The notes under the pieces are model-generated. The model was not told the origin of the DNA and made no database searches. It saw only the letters and a program-made list of their open reading frames with translations. Of a stretch of DNA of 56,867 nucleotides, positions 34,846 through 43,151 are shown piece by piece (position 1 is the stretch's first letter; each line of letters starts with the position of its first letter). The stretch is from Desulfovibrio sp. (GTDB lineage Bacteria; Desulfobacterota; Desulfovibrionia; Desulfovibrionales; Desulfovibrionaceae). A program made the position numbers and the translations under genes. The DNA lies in assembly GCA_031276485.1 (NCBI GenBank), contig JAISMY010000033.1:1-56867 (forward strand). Direction: 5' to 3'.

Positions 34846-35535
34846 ATGAATCCCGCAGCGGCATCCCAGACTTGCAATACCGCTTTGCTTTCAACTGAAA
34901 GTGAATCTGTACGGGAGCGGCGCGGTCTCCGCTCCGCCTGCGGGGCCGCGCTTTGCTTTCTGCTCACGGCGTTTTTCGGCGTTTCCGCGTCCGCCGCGCC
35001 CGCGCACCGGCTGATCGCCGACCCTCCTCCGGCGTTGCGCGCGGCCGGGGCCTTCCTCGTCGCGGAAATCTCCATAGCTGTGGACAACGAAGCGGGTCTG
35101 CGCGACCTGCTGAAAGACGGCGCGATTCTTGAACTGGAGATGGAAAGCTCCGTGGAACGCCGGCGTTCCCTGCTCGGCAACGCCGAACTCAACAGTCAGA
35201 CGCGCGTTTCCCTCCTCCGCCATGATCCCCTGAGCCGCGAATTTCTGCTGACCCGGCCCGGCCCGGAAGACGACAGGGAGTTACGGGACAGAAACCTCAG
35301 CCGCCTGCTGTATGCGGGCTGGAAAAAACTCGCGCTCCCGCTTATCCCGCTGAAGACTTTGCGCGCCGAAGGCGAAGACGAGGAGTTTGCCGTCCGTCTC
35401 GAGATCACCTTGCGGCACTCCGACGTACCGCCCTGGCTGCAAAAGAACTTCGTTTTCTGGTCTTCCGAAGTGGCGCCGCAACTGATCTTCACCCTGCCCT
35501 TCGCGTTCGGCGCCGGCGAAGCCGCGAGGCCGTGA
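34846..35535 (+). CDS. DUF4390 family exported protein
   Basis: Up to 229 residues. A signal peptide is visible around 'ACGAALCFLLTAFFGVSASA', followed by a DUF4390 domain ('AEISIAVDNEAGLRDLLKDG', 'LLRHDPLSREFLL'). Proteins of this family are usually encoded just before NtrY-type kinases, as here, and may be periplasmic partners. Residues ~10-24 (CNTALLSTESESV) are encoded by a sequence resembling the right end of repeat family A (34877-34911), so the start region may be repeat-derived and the true start uncertain. It ends with TGATG, overlapping the next start. Confidence 0.78.
   Translation: MNPAAASQTCNTALLSTESESVRERRGLRSACGAALCFLLTAFFGVSASAAPAHRLIADPPPALRAAGAFLVAEISIAVDNEAGLRDLLKDGAILELEMESSVERRRSLLGNAELNSQTRVSLLRHDPLSREFLLTRPGPEDDRELRDRNLSRLLYAGWKKLALPLIPLKTLRAEGEDEEFAVRLEITLRHSDVPPWLQKNFVFWSSEVAPQLIFTLPFAFGAGEAARP
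34877..34911 (+). repeat. decayed end of repeat family A
   Basis: 'ataccgctttgctttcaact' followed by 'gaaagtgaatctgta' resembles the right-hand hairpin of family A ('ataccaatttgctttctgct' / 'gaaagcaaattggtat') with several changes. It lies inside the 5' end of the DUF4390 frame. Confidence 0.5.
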
Positions 35536-37757
35536 TGCGCTCTGAACCGGCCCTTGCGTCCGATACCGCCCCTCCACTCTCAGAAGCCGAACTCCTCGCA
35601 AGGGACCGCAAACGCAGACGCCGGGAACTGCTGTTCGCCGCCCTGGCTTTCCTGGTCGTCCTGCTCCTGACCTGGGTGCAGCTTGAGCAGTTCAGGTCCG
35701 GCGACAGCCTGTTCCTGGTGATGTTCAACGTCAACTTTGTGCTGCTCATCGGCATTTTGCTGATAGTGCTGCGCAACGCGTACAAACTGCTTCTGGAGCG
35801 CCGGCGCGGCATTCTCGGTTCGGGGCTGCGCGCCCGTCTGGCCGCGGCCTTTGTGGCCTTTTCCCTCCTGCCCTGTCTGCTCATGAGCCTCATCACCACC
35901 AAGTACGTGCAGCTTTCCATGGATTTCTGGTTCAAGGAGCGCGTTGAAAGCTCCATGTCCACGGCCCTGGATCTGGTCGGCGCCCTTTACGAGCGCACCG
36001 GGCAATCCCTTGTGCGGCGGGTGGAGAACATCAAGGCGGCGCTGGAAGCGGCGGAAGCGGACGCGGAAAGCGCGGCGGGCCGGGAACTGCTGCGGGTCAA
36101 AGCCCGCGAATACGATACCGGCCCCGTCGCCGTCTTCGACGCGCGGGGCTACGCGGGCGGAACGCCCGCGGACGACGCGGCGCCGGCGGCCGCAAAGCTG
36201 GCGGGCGAAAAGCAGGACAGGGAGAAAATTAGACGGCAGGGCTATGATATTACCCGCATTTCCACGGAAACGCAGGATTATCTCTTCGCCGCCGTGGCTC
36301 TGGACATGGATGCCGAACGGCTGCTCCTGGCCGGCATGGAACTCGGCCCCGACTTTTCCGCAGGCACCGAGCGGCTCATACGCGGCTCACGGGAATACAG
36401 TCACCTGCGCAATATCAAAAATCCGCTGAAACTCATGCTGTACAGCAGTCTGGGCGTGCTGACGGCTCTTATTATTCTGGGGGCCGTCTGGTTCGGCCTT
36501 CGACTGGCGCGGGAGCTGACCGCGCCCGTTTCCGCCCTGGCGCGGGGCACGGAGAGGATTGCCGCGGGCGACCTCAGCGTACGCCTGACGGAAGAGCGGC
36601 AGGGCGAATTCGGGATGCTCCTCCGCTCGTTCAACAGCATGGCCTCGGACCTTGAGAAAAGCCGCCGGGAAATCACGGATGCCTACAGCCTTCTGGAACA
36701 ACGGAACCAGGAAACGGCGCGGCACGGCAAATACATGGAAACCGTACTCGACAACATCGCCGCGGGGGTAGTGTCCTTTGACGACGAAGGCCGTATATCC
36801 ACCGTCAACAAGGCGGCGGGCGAGATCCTGAACCTGGACCCCGGGGCCGCCGTCGGACGCCGGCTCGGCGAGCTTCTGCCTGAAACCTGCGGCGTCATGG
36901 ACAGGGCCGTGCGCGAGCGTCTGCTCCGGCGCTCCGAGTCGCGCCACCGGCAGAGCATAAGCCTGGGCGGCGCCGGGGAAGAAAAACGCCTGCTTCTGAA
37001 CACCGTGGGCTTTGCCGCCGGGGACGCCTACCGGGGGGCGGTGGCCGTCTTTGAGGACATCACGGAGCTTGAGCGCATGCAGCGCATGGCCGCATGGCGC
37101 GAAGTGGCGCGGCGTATCGCCCATGAAATCAAGAACCCTTTGACGCCCATCAAACTCTCGGCCCAGCGTCTGGCAAAAAAATTCGGTCCTCTGGTAAGTG
37201 ATCCGGCCTTCATCCAAAGTACGGAACTCATCGTCCGGCAGGTCGAACACCTGCAGAGCATGGTGCGGGAATTTTCGGCTTTCGCCAAACTCCCCGAAGT
37301 CAGGCCCCGCCCGGACGACATCCTCGCCCTGCTGCGCGCCGTGCTGGAATTTTTCCGCAACAGTCATACAGGGATACGCTGGGAACTCGACGTGACGGAC
37401 GCGCCCCCCCCCCTGCCCGTCGACGGCGAGGCCATGAACAGGGCCTTTATGAACATCCTGGGCAATGCCGCCGAGGTCCTGGGGCGGGAAAGGACCGTCG
37501 ATCCGCTCGTGCGCGTCGCGGTGTCCTGCCCGGCCGACCTGAACATCGTGCGCATCGACGTGGCCGACAACGGTCCGGGACTGACCGGGGAAGAACAGTC
37601 GCGCATCTTTGAACCGTATTTTTCCCGCAAAAAAGGCGGCACCGGGCTCGGGCTGACCATCGTGCGCTCCATCGTCACCGACCACCGCGGCTATGTGCGC
37701 GCCTTGCGCAACGAAGGCGGCGGCACGGTGATCAGCATGGAACTGCCTCTGGGGTGA
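35535..37757 (+). CDS. NtrY-like sensor histidine kinase
   Basis: A 740-residue membrane kinase. Helices are at ~30-50, ~60-80 and ~100-125; after a periplasmic domain a further helix is at ~302-325. Then come HAMP ('LARGTERIAAGDLSVRL'), PAS (~400-500, 'VLDNIAAGVVSFDDEGRIST'), HisKA with His530 in 'RRIAHEIKNPLTPIKLSAQR', and an ATPase domain ('FMNILGNAAEVLG', 'DNGPGLTGEE', 'KKGGTGLGLTIV'). This is the NtrY architecture, linked to nitrogen regulation and envelope stress. No response regulator (NtrX) follows; the next gene is on the other strand. Confidence 0.93.
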   Translation: MRSEPALASDTAPPLSEAELLARDRKRRRRELLFAALAFLVVLLLTWVQLEQFRSGDSLFLVMFNVNFVLLIGILLIVLRNAYKLLLERRRGILGSGLRARLAAAFVAFSLLPCLLMSLITTKYVQLSMDFWFKERVESSMSTALDLVGALYERTGQSLVRRVENIKAALEAAEADAESAAGRELLRVKAREYDTGPVAVFDARGYAGGTPADDAAPAAAKLAGEKQDREKIRRQGYDITRISTETQDYLFAAVALDMDAERLLLAGMELGPDFSAGTERLIRGSREYSHLRNIKNPLKLMLYSSLGVLTALIILGAVWFGLRLARELTAPVSALARGTERIAAGDLSVRLTEERQGEFGMLLRSFNSMASDLEKSRREITDAYSLLEQRNQETARHGKYMETVLDNIAAGVVSFDDEGRISTVNKAAGEILNLDPGAAVGRRLGELLPETCGVMDRAVRERLLRRSESRHRQSISLGGAGEEKRLLLNTVGFAAGDAYRGAVAVFEDITELERMQRMAAWREVARRIAHEIKNPLTPIKLSAQRLAKKFGPLVSDPAFIQSTELIVRQVEHLQSMVREFSAFAKLPEVRPRPDDILALLRAVLEFFRNSHTGIRWELDVTDAPPPLPVDGEAMNRAFMNILGNAAEVLGRERTVDPLVRVAVSCPADLNIVRIDVADNGPGLTGEEQSRIFEPYFSRKKGGTGLGLTIVRSIVTDHRGYVRALRNEGGGTVISMELPLG

Positions 37758-37800
37758 GGGCGGTTTGTTTGAATGCGGCCTGCTGCGCGGAAACCGGGCC

Positions 37801-38745
37801 TCAGCGCTGCCGGGGCCGCCGTTCCGCGCCCTCCGGACACTTGTCTGCAAAGCGCGATATGGTCCAGGCCAGGCCCAGCAGGTACAGGCCGGCAAGCACG
37901 CAGAGCAGCGCCCCCGTCAGGTGCTGCGTTCCCATCGACATCCGCATGAGCAGCGTGCTCACGGCATAGCCGGAATTCCTGAAGGTGGCCTGGAACGAGG
38001 GCATGAAATACTGCCCCGTCAGCACCAGCAGAATATCCGTAAAGATAAGCACCGTGTAAAAGATGTGGAAAAAGACCGTCTTTTCCCCGGTGACGGCCAT
38101 GCGTCCCAGATCGTAGGCTCCCCCCAGGATAAAGGTCAGCAGCAGAAAAAGGGAAATGTATTTCTTGGCGCAGACGTATCGCCGGATGTCGCTGTGCCCG
38201 TAAGGCGTGTGCAGACGCAGAAAAACGCCCCGGAACATGAAAAGCAGCAGTCCCGATACAGCGGTCACGCCTATCTGCACAAGCAGAAGCCGGTCCTGCT
38301 CCAGGGACGTGCCCGCGTTGAGCATGCTGATGTCCGTAAACGTTTCGCGCAGAAGCAGCAAAGCCATGATTTCAAGCTGCTTGCCCATGGCTTTGGAGAC
38401 GGAATCCGCGACCGTGAAGATCAACTCCAGAACTTCCACGACCAGGATCAGGCTGAAGGCCATGCGTATGGCGTCAAAGGGACTGCGCGGCACCGCGCGG
38501 GCAAAAGGTTCCGGCAGCAGTCCCCAGCCGTTGAATACGACCGCGCCGGTCGTAACGACAAAGAATGCGACAAGCACGCCGTATACACGCCGCAGTGTCG
38601 CAGGACATTCCCAATATTCGCGGAGGGTGTCGTAACACCGTACCGGCAGACAGGCTGTAGGTTCGGACAAAGGTGAAATCTGCCTTGTTGCGGCTTCGCC
38701 GGCCGTGAGCCGCATACGGTCCGGGCGGTCCGGACCGGCGGTCAA
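37801..38745 (-). CDS. multi-pass membrane protein of unknown function
   Basis: 314 residues; family not recognised. The N-terminal ~50 residues are polar and the true start may be Met11 (38715). About six hydrophobic helices follow ('VYGVLVAFFVVTTGAVVFNG', 'AFSLILVVEVLELIFTV', 'LVQIGVTAVSGLLLFMFRG', 'YISLFLLLTFILGGAYDL', 'FHIFYTVLIFTDILLVLTG', 'LTGALLCVLAGLYLLGLAW'). It is convergent with the kinase gene and 13 bases downstream of the FMN reductase gene on the same strand, so the two may be co-transcribed. Confidence 0.75.
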   Translation of the reverse strand: MTAGPDRPDRMRLTAGEAATRQISPLSEPTACLPVRCYDTLREYWECPATLRRVYGVLVAFFVVTTGAVVFNGWGLLPEPFARAVPRSPFDAIRMAFSLILVVEVLELIFTVADSVSKAMGKQLEIMALLLLRETFTDISMLNAGTSLEQDRLLLVQIGVTAVSGLLLFMFRGVFLRLHTPYGHSDIRRYVCAKKYISLFLLLTFILGGAYDLGRMAVTGEKTVFFHIFYTVLIFTDILLVLTGQYFMPSFQATFRNSGYAVSTLLMRMSMGTQHLTGALLCVLAGLYLLGLAWTISRFADKCPEGAERRPRQR

Positions 38746-38758
38746 GCCGCGGACAACC

Positions 38759-39298
38759 TCAACCGATCCAGTCCTCGAAGCGTTTCAGAAAATTAACCAG
38801 GAATTGCCGGTTTCTCTCGTCGGCAACCTTACCCCCGGCGTCAAAATAGCCCGCGCCCCCCTGAATGTAAAGCTCCGGCTGTCCCATGAGCCGCACGCCG
38901 AGCATGAGCAGAACAGGTTTCAACTGCGACTGGGCCACGGCGGTGCCGACGGCGCCGGGACTCATCCCGCCCAGGGCGGCGGGTTTGCCGGCCAAAACGC
39001 CTTTGCCCGTCGGCCGTGAACACCAGTCCACGGCATTTTTCAGGACCGCGGGGATGCCGCGGTTGTATTCCGGGGTGAGGAAGAGCAGGGCGTCGGCCGC
39101 GCGCACGCTCTCTCTAAGCCGCAGCACCGGCGCGGGCACGTCGTCTTCCAGGTCCTGATTGAACATGGGCACGTCGCCCAAGGGCAGAATGGCGAAGCTC
39201 GCAAAGCCGGAGCCCAGTTCAGCCAGGGCCGAGGCCAGCTTGCGGTTTATGGATTCGCGCCTCAGACTGCCTACTATTACAGCGATTTTTTTGGACAT
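38759..39298 (-). CDS. NADPH-dependent FMN reductase family protein
   Basis: A 179-residue flavodoxin-fold protein. Phosphate-binding loop 'VIVGSLRRESINRKLASAL' near the N-terminus, 'ADALLFLTPEYNRGIPAVLK' then 'NAVDWCSRP' in the middle, and 'PAALGGMSPGAVGTAVAQS'. It resembles chromate/quinone reductase (ChrR/YieF-like) enzymes that reduce quinones or FMN. The start has AGAAGGTG nearby. It is the first gene of a possible two-gene unit. Confidence 0.92.
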   Translation of the reverse strand: MSKKIAVIVGSLRRESINRKLASALAELGSGFASFAILPLGDVPMFNQDLEDDVPAPVLRLRESVRAADALLFLTPEYNRGIPAVLKNAVDWCSRPTGKGVLAGKPAALGGMSPGAVGTAVAQSQLKPVLLMLGVRLMGQPELYIQGGAGYFDAGGKVADERNRQFLVNFLKRFEDWIG

Positions 39299-39341
39299 TG
39301 TCGCACCTTCTCTCCATATTGGTATTGCAGGGAGTTACCTG

Positions 39342-39463
39342 AGGAAACGCTGATTTATTCTTTTGAAAGGCTGAAGCCTGCTTCGGAGCAAGGCTCAGAA
39401 GGATTTGCGCCGCAAATCCTTGCGGAGCATTTCAAGTATGAAAGGCTCTAATCGGCGTTTCCT
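39342..39463 (+). repeat. repeat family B (MITE-like), copy 2
   Basis: A 122-bp element between two minus-strand genes. Left end 'aggaaacgctgatttattct'; right end in reverse complement 'aggaaacgccgatt'. It includes the palindrome 'ggatttgcgccgcaaatcc'. The interior differs from the 183-bp copies, so it may be a deletion or hybrid form. Confidence 0.7.
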
Positions 39464-39544
39464 GAATCGTAAACGGCCGGATGCCGAAAGAGAACGCTCC
39501 GGGTCCGCCGTTTCGTTACCTGTATTACGTAACGGCGCCTCCGG

Positions 39545-39967
39545 TCAATATGTGATTATCGCGACCGGCTCCTCCGCCGTTGCGCGCGAGGCGCGCTCAA
39601 TGCGGAAGCATTTCAGCGCCGGCTCTTTCCCGGCCAGTGAAAGGATGCAGTAGCTTGCGGAAGCGTCATACGCCAGGTTGATGTCTTCGTCCGAGGGACG
39701 CGCCGGCGTGGACGGGTGGGAGTGAAAGTTGCCGAGAGGGGACAGACCCAGGGCGCGCATGTCCCGAATCGCCTCCAGTTGCGCTCCGGGAGGGATGCTG
39801 AAATGTTCGGGGCAGGCATCAGGGTTATCCAGCGGATAGACCTTTTCCACATGCTTCACGTCGCCTTCGCGTCTGCCCGCGAGGAGTCCGCACGTCTCAT
39901 TGGGCAGACCGGAGCGGGCGTGTTCCACAATGCGCCGGTAATCGGACGCTTTCAGTCTGATGCTCAT
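39545..39967 (-). CDS. M67 (JAMM) metallopeptidase, HcyD/Mec-like
   Basis: 140 residues. The JAMM zinc motif is 'GNFHSHPSTPARPSDEDI' (HxHP...S...D), with the upstream catalytic Glu in 'LPNETCGLLAGRREG'. Such enzymes trim residues after the GlyGly of ThiS/MoaD-like carriers, as Mec does for CysO and HcyD for HcyS. The carrier encoded two genes upstream ends Gly-Gly-Gly-Arg, so it is the obvious substrate. The ATG at 39967 overlaps the E1-like gene stop by 4 bases. Confidence 0.88.
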   Translation of the reverse strand: MSIRLKASDYRRIVEHARSGLPNETCGLLAGRREGDVKHVEKVYPLDNPDACPEHFSIPPGAQLEAIRDMRALGLSPLGNFHSHPSTPARPSDEDINLAYDASASYCILSLAGKEPALKCFRIERASRATAEEPVAIITY

Positions 39968-40773
39968 GCCGTGAGGTCGCAGGCGGCCTGCGCGTAATCC
40001 ACAGGCGCGGTTATGGAAGGATGCGCGCCGCAGACGGCGCAATCGTCCCTGCGGGGCAAAGCTATCTTGCGGAACGCCGTTGTCAGGGCGTCGTAGGTCA
40101 GCAGCGCGCCGGCAAGCACTTCCCCTATGCCGGCAAGATACTTGACGGCTTCCATGGCCTGAAGGGAACCGACCACCCCGGCCAGCGCCCCGATGACCCC
40201 GGCCTGCCGGCAGGTGGGCACGGCCTCCGGGGGCGGCGGCTCCTTGAAGATACAACGGTAACACGCTCCCCGGCCCGGCACATAGGTCGTCAGTTGGCCG
40301 CTGAAGCGCAGGATGCCGGCATGTGAAAAAGCTTTGCCGCTCAATACGCAGGCGTCGTTGATCAGAAATTTTGCGGGAAAGTTGTCGGTACCGTCGATGA
40401 TGAAATCATAGTCCCGGATGATGTCCATAATGTTGCCGGCGTTCAGGAAGGCCCGGACAGCCCTGACCTCCGTCTCCGGGTTCACGGCGAGCATGCCGGC
40501 GCGGGCGGAATCCGCCTTGGGCCTGCCTATGTCGTCCGTGCCGTGGATGATTTGGCGCTGGAGGTTGGACAGATCCACGTCGTCGGCATCGACGATGCCG
40601 ATGCGGCCGACCCCGGCGGCGGCCAGATAGAGCGCCGCGGGCGAGCCGAGTCCGCCGGCTCCGACGATCAGCACACTCCCCCGGCTGAGTTTTTTCTGCC
40701 CCTTTATGCCGAATTCCTTGAGAATTATGTGACGGGAATAACGCGTGAGCTGCTCGTTGCTGAAGGCCATCAA
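39964..40773 (-). CDS. E1-like adenylating enzyme (MoeB/ThiF family), HcyF-like
   Basis: 269 residues. 'LIVGAGGLGSPAALYLAAAG' is the ATP-binding loop, followed by 'IVDADDVDLSNLQRQIIH', 'DGTDNFPAKFLINDACVLSG', and zinc-binding cysteines in 'ACYRCIF' and 'DCAVCGAH'. It activates the C-terminal Gly of the carrier protein by adenylation so that sulfur can be transferred to give a thiocarboxylate. It overlaps its neighbours by 4 bases on each side, so the three proteins are probably made together. Confidence 0.93.
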   Translation of the reverse strand: MMAFSNEQLTRYSRHIILKEFGIKGQKKLSRGSVLIVGAGGLGSPAALYLAAAGVGRIGIVDADDVDLSNLQRQIIHGTDDIGRPKADSARAGMLAVNPETEVRAVRAFLNAGNIMDIIRDYDFIIDGTDNFPAKFLINDACVLSGKAFSHAGILRFSGQLTTYVPGRGACYRCIFKEPPPPEAVPTCRQAGVIGALAGVVGSLQAMEAVKYLAGIGEVLAGALLTYDALTTAFRKIALPRRDDCAVCGAHPSITAPVDYAQAACDLTA

Positions 40774-40976
40774 CGACCTCCGCCCATGAAATAGAGAAAT
40801 TCCACCGTGTCGCCGTCCTTGAGTACGGCGGCTTCAAAGCCGCCGCTTTCCACAAAGGCGTCGTTGAGGGCGACGGTCACGTACATGGGAGTTTCCACCT
40901 TTTCCAGTTCAATGAGCCGGGTCAGGTTGATGCCGTCCGGGTATTCTTTGGGGGTGCCCGCCACAGTAAGGGTCAT
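40770..40976 (-). CDS. ThiS/MoaD-like sulfur carrier protein, HcyS-like
   Basis: A 68-residue ubiquitin-fold carrier: MTLTVAGTPKEYPDGINLTR at the start, 'MYVTVALNDAFVESG' in the middle, and the end 'DGDTVEFLYFMGGGR'. The extra Arg after the Gly-Gly means the carrier must be trimmed before use, matching the adjacent JAMM protease. In Wolinella the equivalent protein delivers sulfide to homocysteine synthesis. A role in cysteine or thiamin synthesis cannot be ruled out, because the acceptor enzyme (such as MetY) is not in the window. Confidence 0.9.
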   Translation of the reverse strand: MTLTVAGTPKEYPDGINLTRLIELEKVETPMYVTVALNDAFVESGGFEAAVLKDGDTVEFLYFMGGGR

Positions 40977-41045
40977 TGCATTCCTCCGGAGTTTTCGGCC
41001 GGGTCTGCGCTCCGGCCCGCTCAGAGCCTTTCTACTTGAAATGCT

Positions 41046-41306
41046 TTAGTCCGCAAGCTTACGGACGAGCAGGGAGCAGGTGCCGTCGCCGTTGTCGCGG
41101 AGCTTCAGCACCTGATGTCCCTCGTCCTTGAGGCTGAGCGGGACGTTGCGCGCCGCTTCGCCGTCGTTCATGCGGATTTCCAGAATCCGTCCCTTTTCAA
41201 GATCCTCAAGCGCCGCCAGGGCTTTGGCGAAGGTGGCGGGGCAGACTACATCGGTCACGTCGGCGCGGGCGTCGGGGCGCAACTCTGCGCCGGGAGTCTC
41301 AGGCAT
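41046..41306 (-). CDS. TusA-family sulfurtransferase
   Basis: 86 residues. The TusA active Cys is in 'TDVVCPATFAKALAALEDL', followed by 'GRILEIRMNDGEAARNVPLS' and the C-terminal strand 'CSLLVRKLAD'. These proteins pass persulfide sulfur between partners. The ATG at 41306 lies inside the end of the sulfite reductase gene (8-base overlap), so a longer N-terminus is unlikely. It may relay sulfur from reduced sulfite or cysteine to the carrier protein downstream. Confidence 0.88.
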   Translation of the reverse strand: MPETPGAELRPDARADVTDVVCPATFAKALAALEDLEKGRILEIRMNDGEAARNVPLSLKDEGHQVLKLRDNGDGTCSLLVRKLAD

Positions 41307-42162
41307 ACAGCGCCTCCGCGCGCACGGTTTTTTCAAACGTATCCCAGCCCGCGCGTTCGACGGCAACCAAAAAGCGTTCACCGGGTTTGCCGTGCGCATC
41401 GAAAAAATTAAGAGCGGCATCCGCGGCCCGGAACAGCGCCGCCGTATCCGTAAGCGGGGGCAAAATCTGTCTGCCCGCGGCGATGCGGTTCCCGAACATG
41501 CCGCCGAACGACAACAGGTAGGCCGGTTCGCCGCGCCAGGCATCGGAAGGACAGGCTTTGGCGCAACGCCCGCAGAGGCTGCACAGCTTCTCATCCACGA
41601 CCAGCGTTTCATCATTGACGGAGATCGCGCCCTCACGGCAGACTTTGGCGCATACGCCGCACAGGCTGCATGATTCCCGCGACCAGGAAACGCTGTATAC
41701 GCCTTTCACGCCGAGGTCGTTTTCTTCCGCTTTCAGACAGTTGTTGCGGCAGCCCGTTACCCCGAACTTGAACTTGTGCGGCAGTTCCCGGCCGAAATAG
41801 CGTTCGGAAATGTCCCTGGCCAGGGCATAGGTGTCTATGCAGCCGCTCGGACAGACGGCGCTGCCCTGACAGGCGGTCACGGTTCGCACCCTGGGGCCGC
41901 ATACGCCCGTGAATACCCCGGCGGACAGGAGCTCGGCCTTGACGTTTTCCACATCGGCCAGCTTGATGAAAGGAATTTCCACACCTTGTCTGGAGGTGAG
42001 GTGAACGCGCCCGCGCCCGTATTTTTCCGCCGCCCCGGCTATGGCTTTAAGCTGGGAGGCCTCAAGTTCTCCTCCGACCACCTTCAGACGCATGGAAAAA
42101 TGGTTTTTCTGTTTCTGACGCATAAACCCCCCGCTTTTCAGGGCGGCATAATCCACAACCAT
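41299..42162 (-). CDS. small siroheme sulfite reductase with ferredoxin domain
   Basis: 287 residues. The siroheme/4Fe-4S ligands are 'TACQGSAVCPSG' (C-x5-C) and 'TGCRNNCLKAEENDLG' (C-x3-C). An 8Fe ferredoxin insert follows ('CSLCGVCAKVCREGAI' and 'CSLCGRCAKACPSDAW'). This is the compact assimilatory type found in strict anaerobes, not DsrAB. It reduces sulfite to sulfide for the carrier system downstream. It is the first gene of the cassette. The gap upstream holds repeats and the tRNA. Confidence 0.9.
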   Translation of the reverse strand: MVVDYAALKSGGFMRQKQKNHFSMRLKVVGGELEASQLKAIAGAAEKYGRGRVHLTSRQGVEIPFIKLADVENVKAELLSAGVFTGVCGPRVRTVTACQGSAVCPSGCIDTYALARDISERYFGRELPHKFKFGVTGCRNNCLKAEENDLGVKGVYSVSWSRESCSLCGVCAKVCREGAISVNDETLVVDEKLCSLCGRCAKACPSDAWRGEPAYLLSFGGMFGNRIAAGRQILPPLTDTAALFRAADAALNFFDAHGKPGERFLVAVERAGWDTFEKTVRAEALYA

Positions 42163-42604
42163 GACGTTCTCCGTTGTTTGGGAAGCGCCGCCTGCGCGGG
42201 ACTCCGTCCACTGAACCCCGCCGCCGGCCGGAGCCGGTACAGGGCCGCCTGCCGGGAATTCGGACGGAGGCGCGTCGCGTACGACGGGGGCTTCCTGCTG
42301 TAACTGAATATTCGCGTTAAAAAGCGGATTTTCCCCCGCAGGAGCGGCGGCCGGCGCACGCCGCCGCCTGCGGCGCAGCGGCCTTGCGGCCGACGTTTAC
42401 CGCTTTCTGCGGAAGTCGCCGAAACTGTTACACAGCATTACACGGCATCGGCCCTGACGGGAAGCACTGATTCCGCATATGCTTATGCGTTTTTCGACTG
42501 TTGCCGCCGGGCCGCGAAATTTTGGCGTTGAGAGCATTTCAAATATGAAAGTACCCACAACTTGCAAACCATCCTTCGGCATTTTCGAGCGTAAAACGAA
42601 TTCC

Positions 42605-42750
42605 AGGGAAACGCCGATTAAATGCGGAAAAGGCAAAAGACCTCAAGCCGGCTTCTTCGCTGCGCTCAGAATGACAAAAACGTGGTCATTCCGAGTCTCG
42701 GCCTGAGCAGGGCGAAAGGCCGAACATTCTCCGTCAGGCGAATAATCCAT
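42605..42750 (+). repeat. repeat family B (MITE-like), copy 3, partial
   Basis: The left end 'agggaaacgccgattaaatg' is followed by 'cggaaaaggcaaaagacctc', as in copy 1. The inner module 'tctcggcctgagcagggcga' is in the opposite orientation to copy 1. The right terminus is not clear. Confidence 0.65.
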
Positions 42751-42811
42751 GTGTACCGGGAAACGGGCGTTGAAAGGACGGTCAGTTTCGACACAAATAG
42801 GCAAAATGAGG

Positions 42812-42874
42812 TCCAAGCAAGTCCTGATTTCCAAAAATATCCTTTATTTTCAGGATATTTTGGACTTGCTTGAA
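42812..42874 (-). terminator. large hairpin, probable tRNA terminator
   Basis: A two-part stem: 'tccaagcaagtcc' pairs with 'ggacttgcttga', and inside it 'ccaaaaatatcct' pairs with 'aggatattttgg'. On the minus strand it lies about 18 bases after the tRNA 3' end and is followed by a T-rich stretch (CATTTTGCC). Termination is likely, but there is no strong T-run. Confidence 0.5.
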
Positions 42875-42892
42875 CCCCATTGATCTTTCGTC

Positions 42893-42969
42893 TGGTCGGG
42901 ATGAGAGGATTTGAACCTCCGGCCCCAGCGTCCCGAACGCTGTGCTCTACCAGGCTGAGCCACATCCCG
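42893..42969 (-). tRNA. tRNA-Pro (CGG)
   Basis: 77 nucleotides on the minus strand, with the CCA end encoded. Acceptor stem CGGGATG / CATCCCG, D-arm GCTC...GAGC, anticodon stem CAGCG / CGCTG with loop TTCGGGA (anticodon CGG), and T-arm GGAGGTTCAAATCCTC. It reads CCG codons, which are frequent in this GC-rich genome. Confidence 0.96.
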
Positions 42970-42988
42970 ATACCCGCAACGGCAACAG

Positions 42989-43016
42989 ATATAAGCCCTG
43001 CCGGGACATCCGGCAA
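42989..43016 (-). promoter_or_regulatory. possible sigma-70 promoter of tRNA-Pro
   Basis: On the minus strand, TTGCCG (43016-43011) and TATATC (42994-42989) are 16 bases apart, placing the transcription start a few bases before the tRNA 5' end. The match to consensus is moderate. The same bases form a CCTGCCGG/CCGGCAGG hairpin. Confidence 0.35.
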
Positions 43017-43151
43017 GTAAAAATACCGGCAGGAAAGGTGTTGTTTATTATGCGATTCCGATTTACTATAAAAAAAACGACAACATTGCGGCCGGCATAT
43101 AAACCGGCCTTTTACAGCGCAGCGCGAAAACGCAGGCGTAAGGAGCATCTG

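Larger units (their letters stand above)
42163..42892. other. gap between sulfite reductase and tRNA genes
   Basis: 730 bases. It contains GC-rich sequence (42300-42400), a stretch near 42532 with 'gcatttcaaatatgaaagt' that recurs at 39429, a partial family B repeat (42605-42750), and a large hairpin (42812-42874). No convincing gene. Confidence 0.55.
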
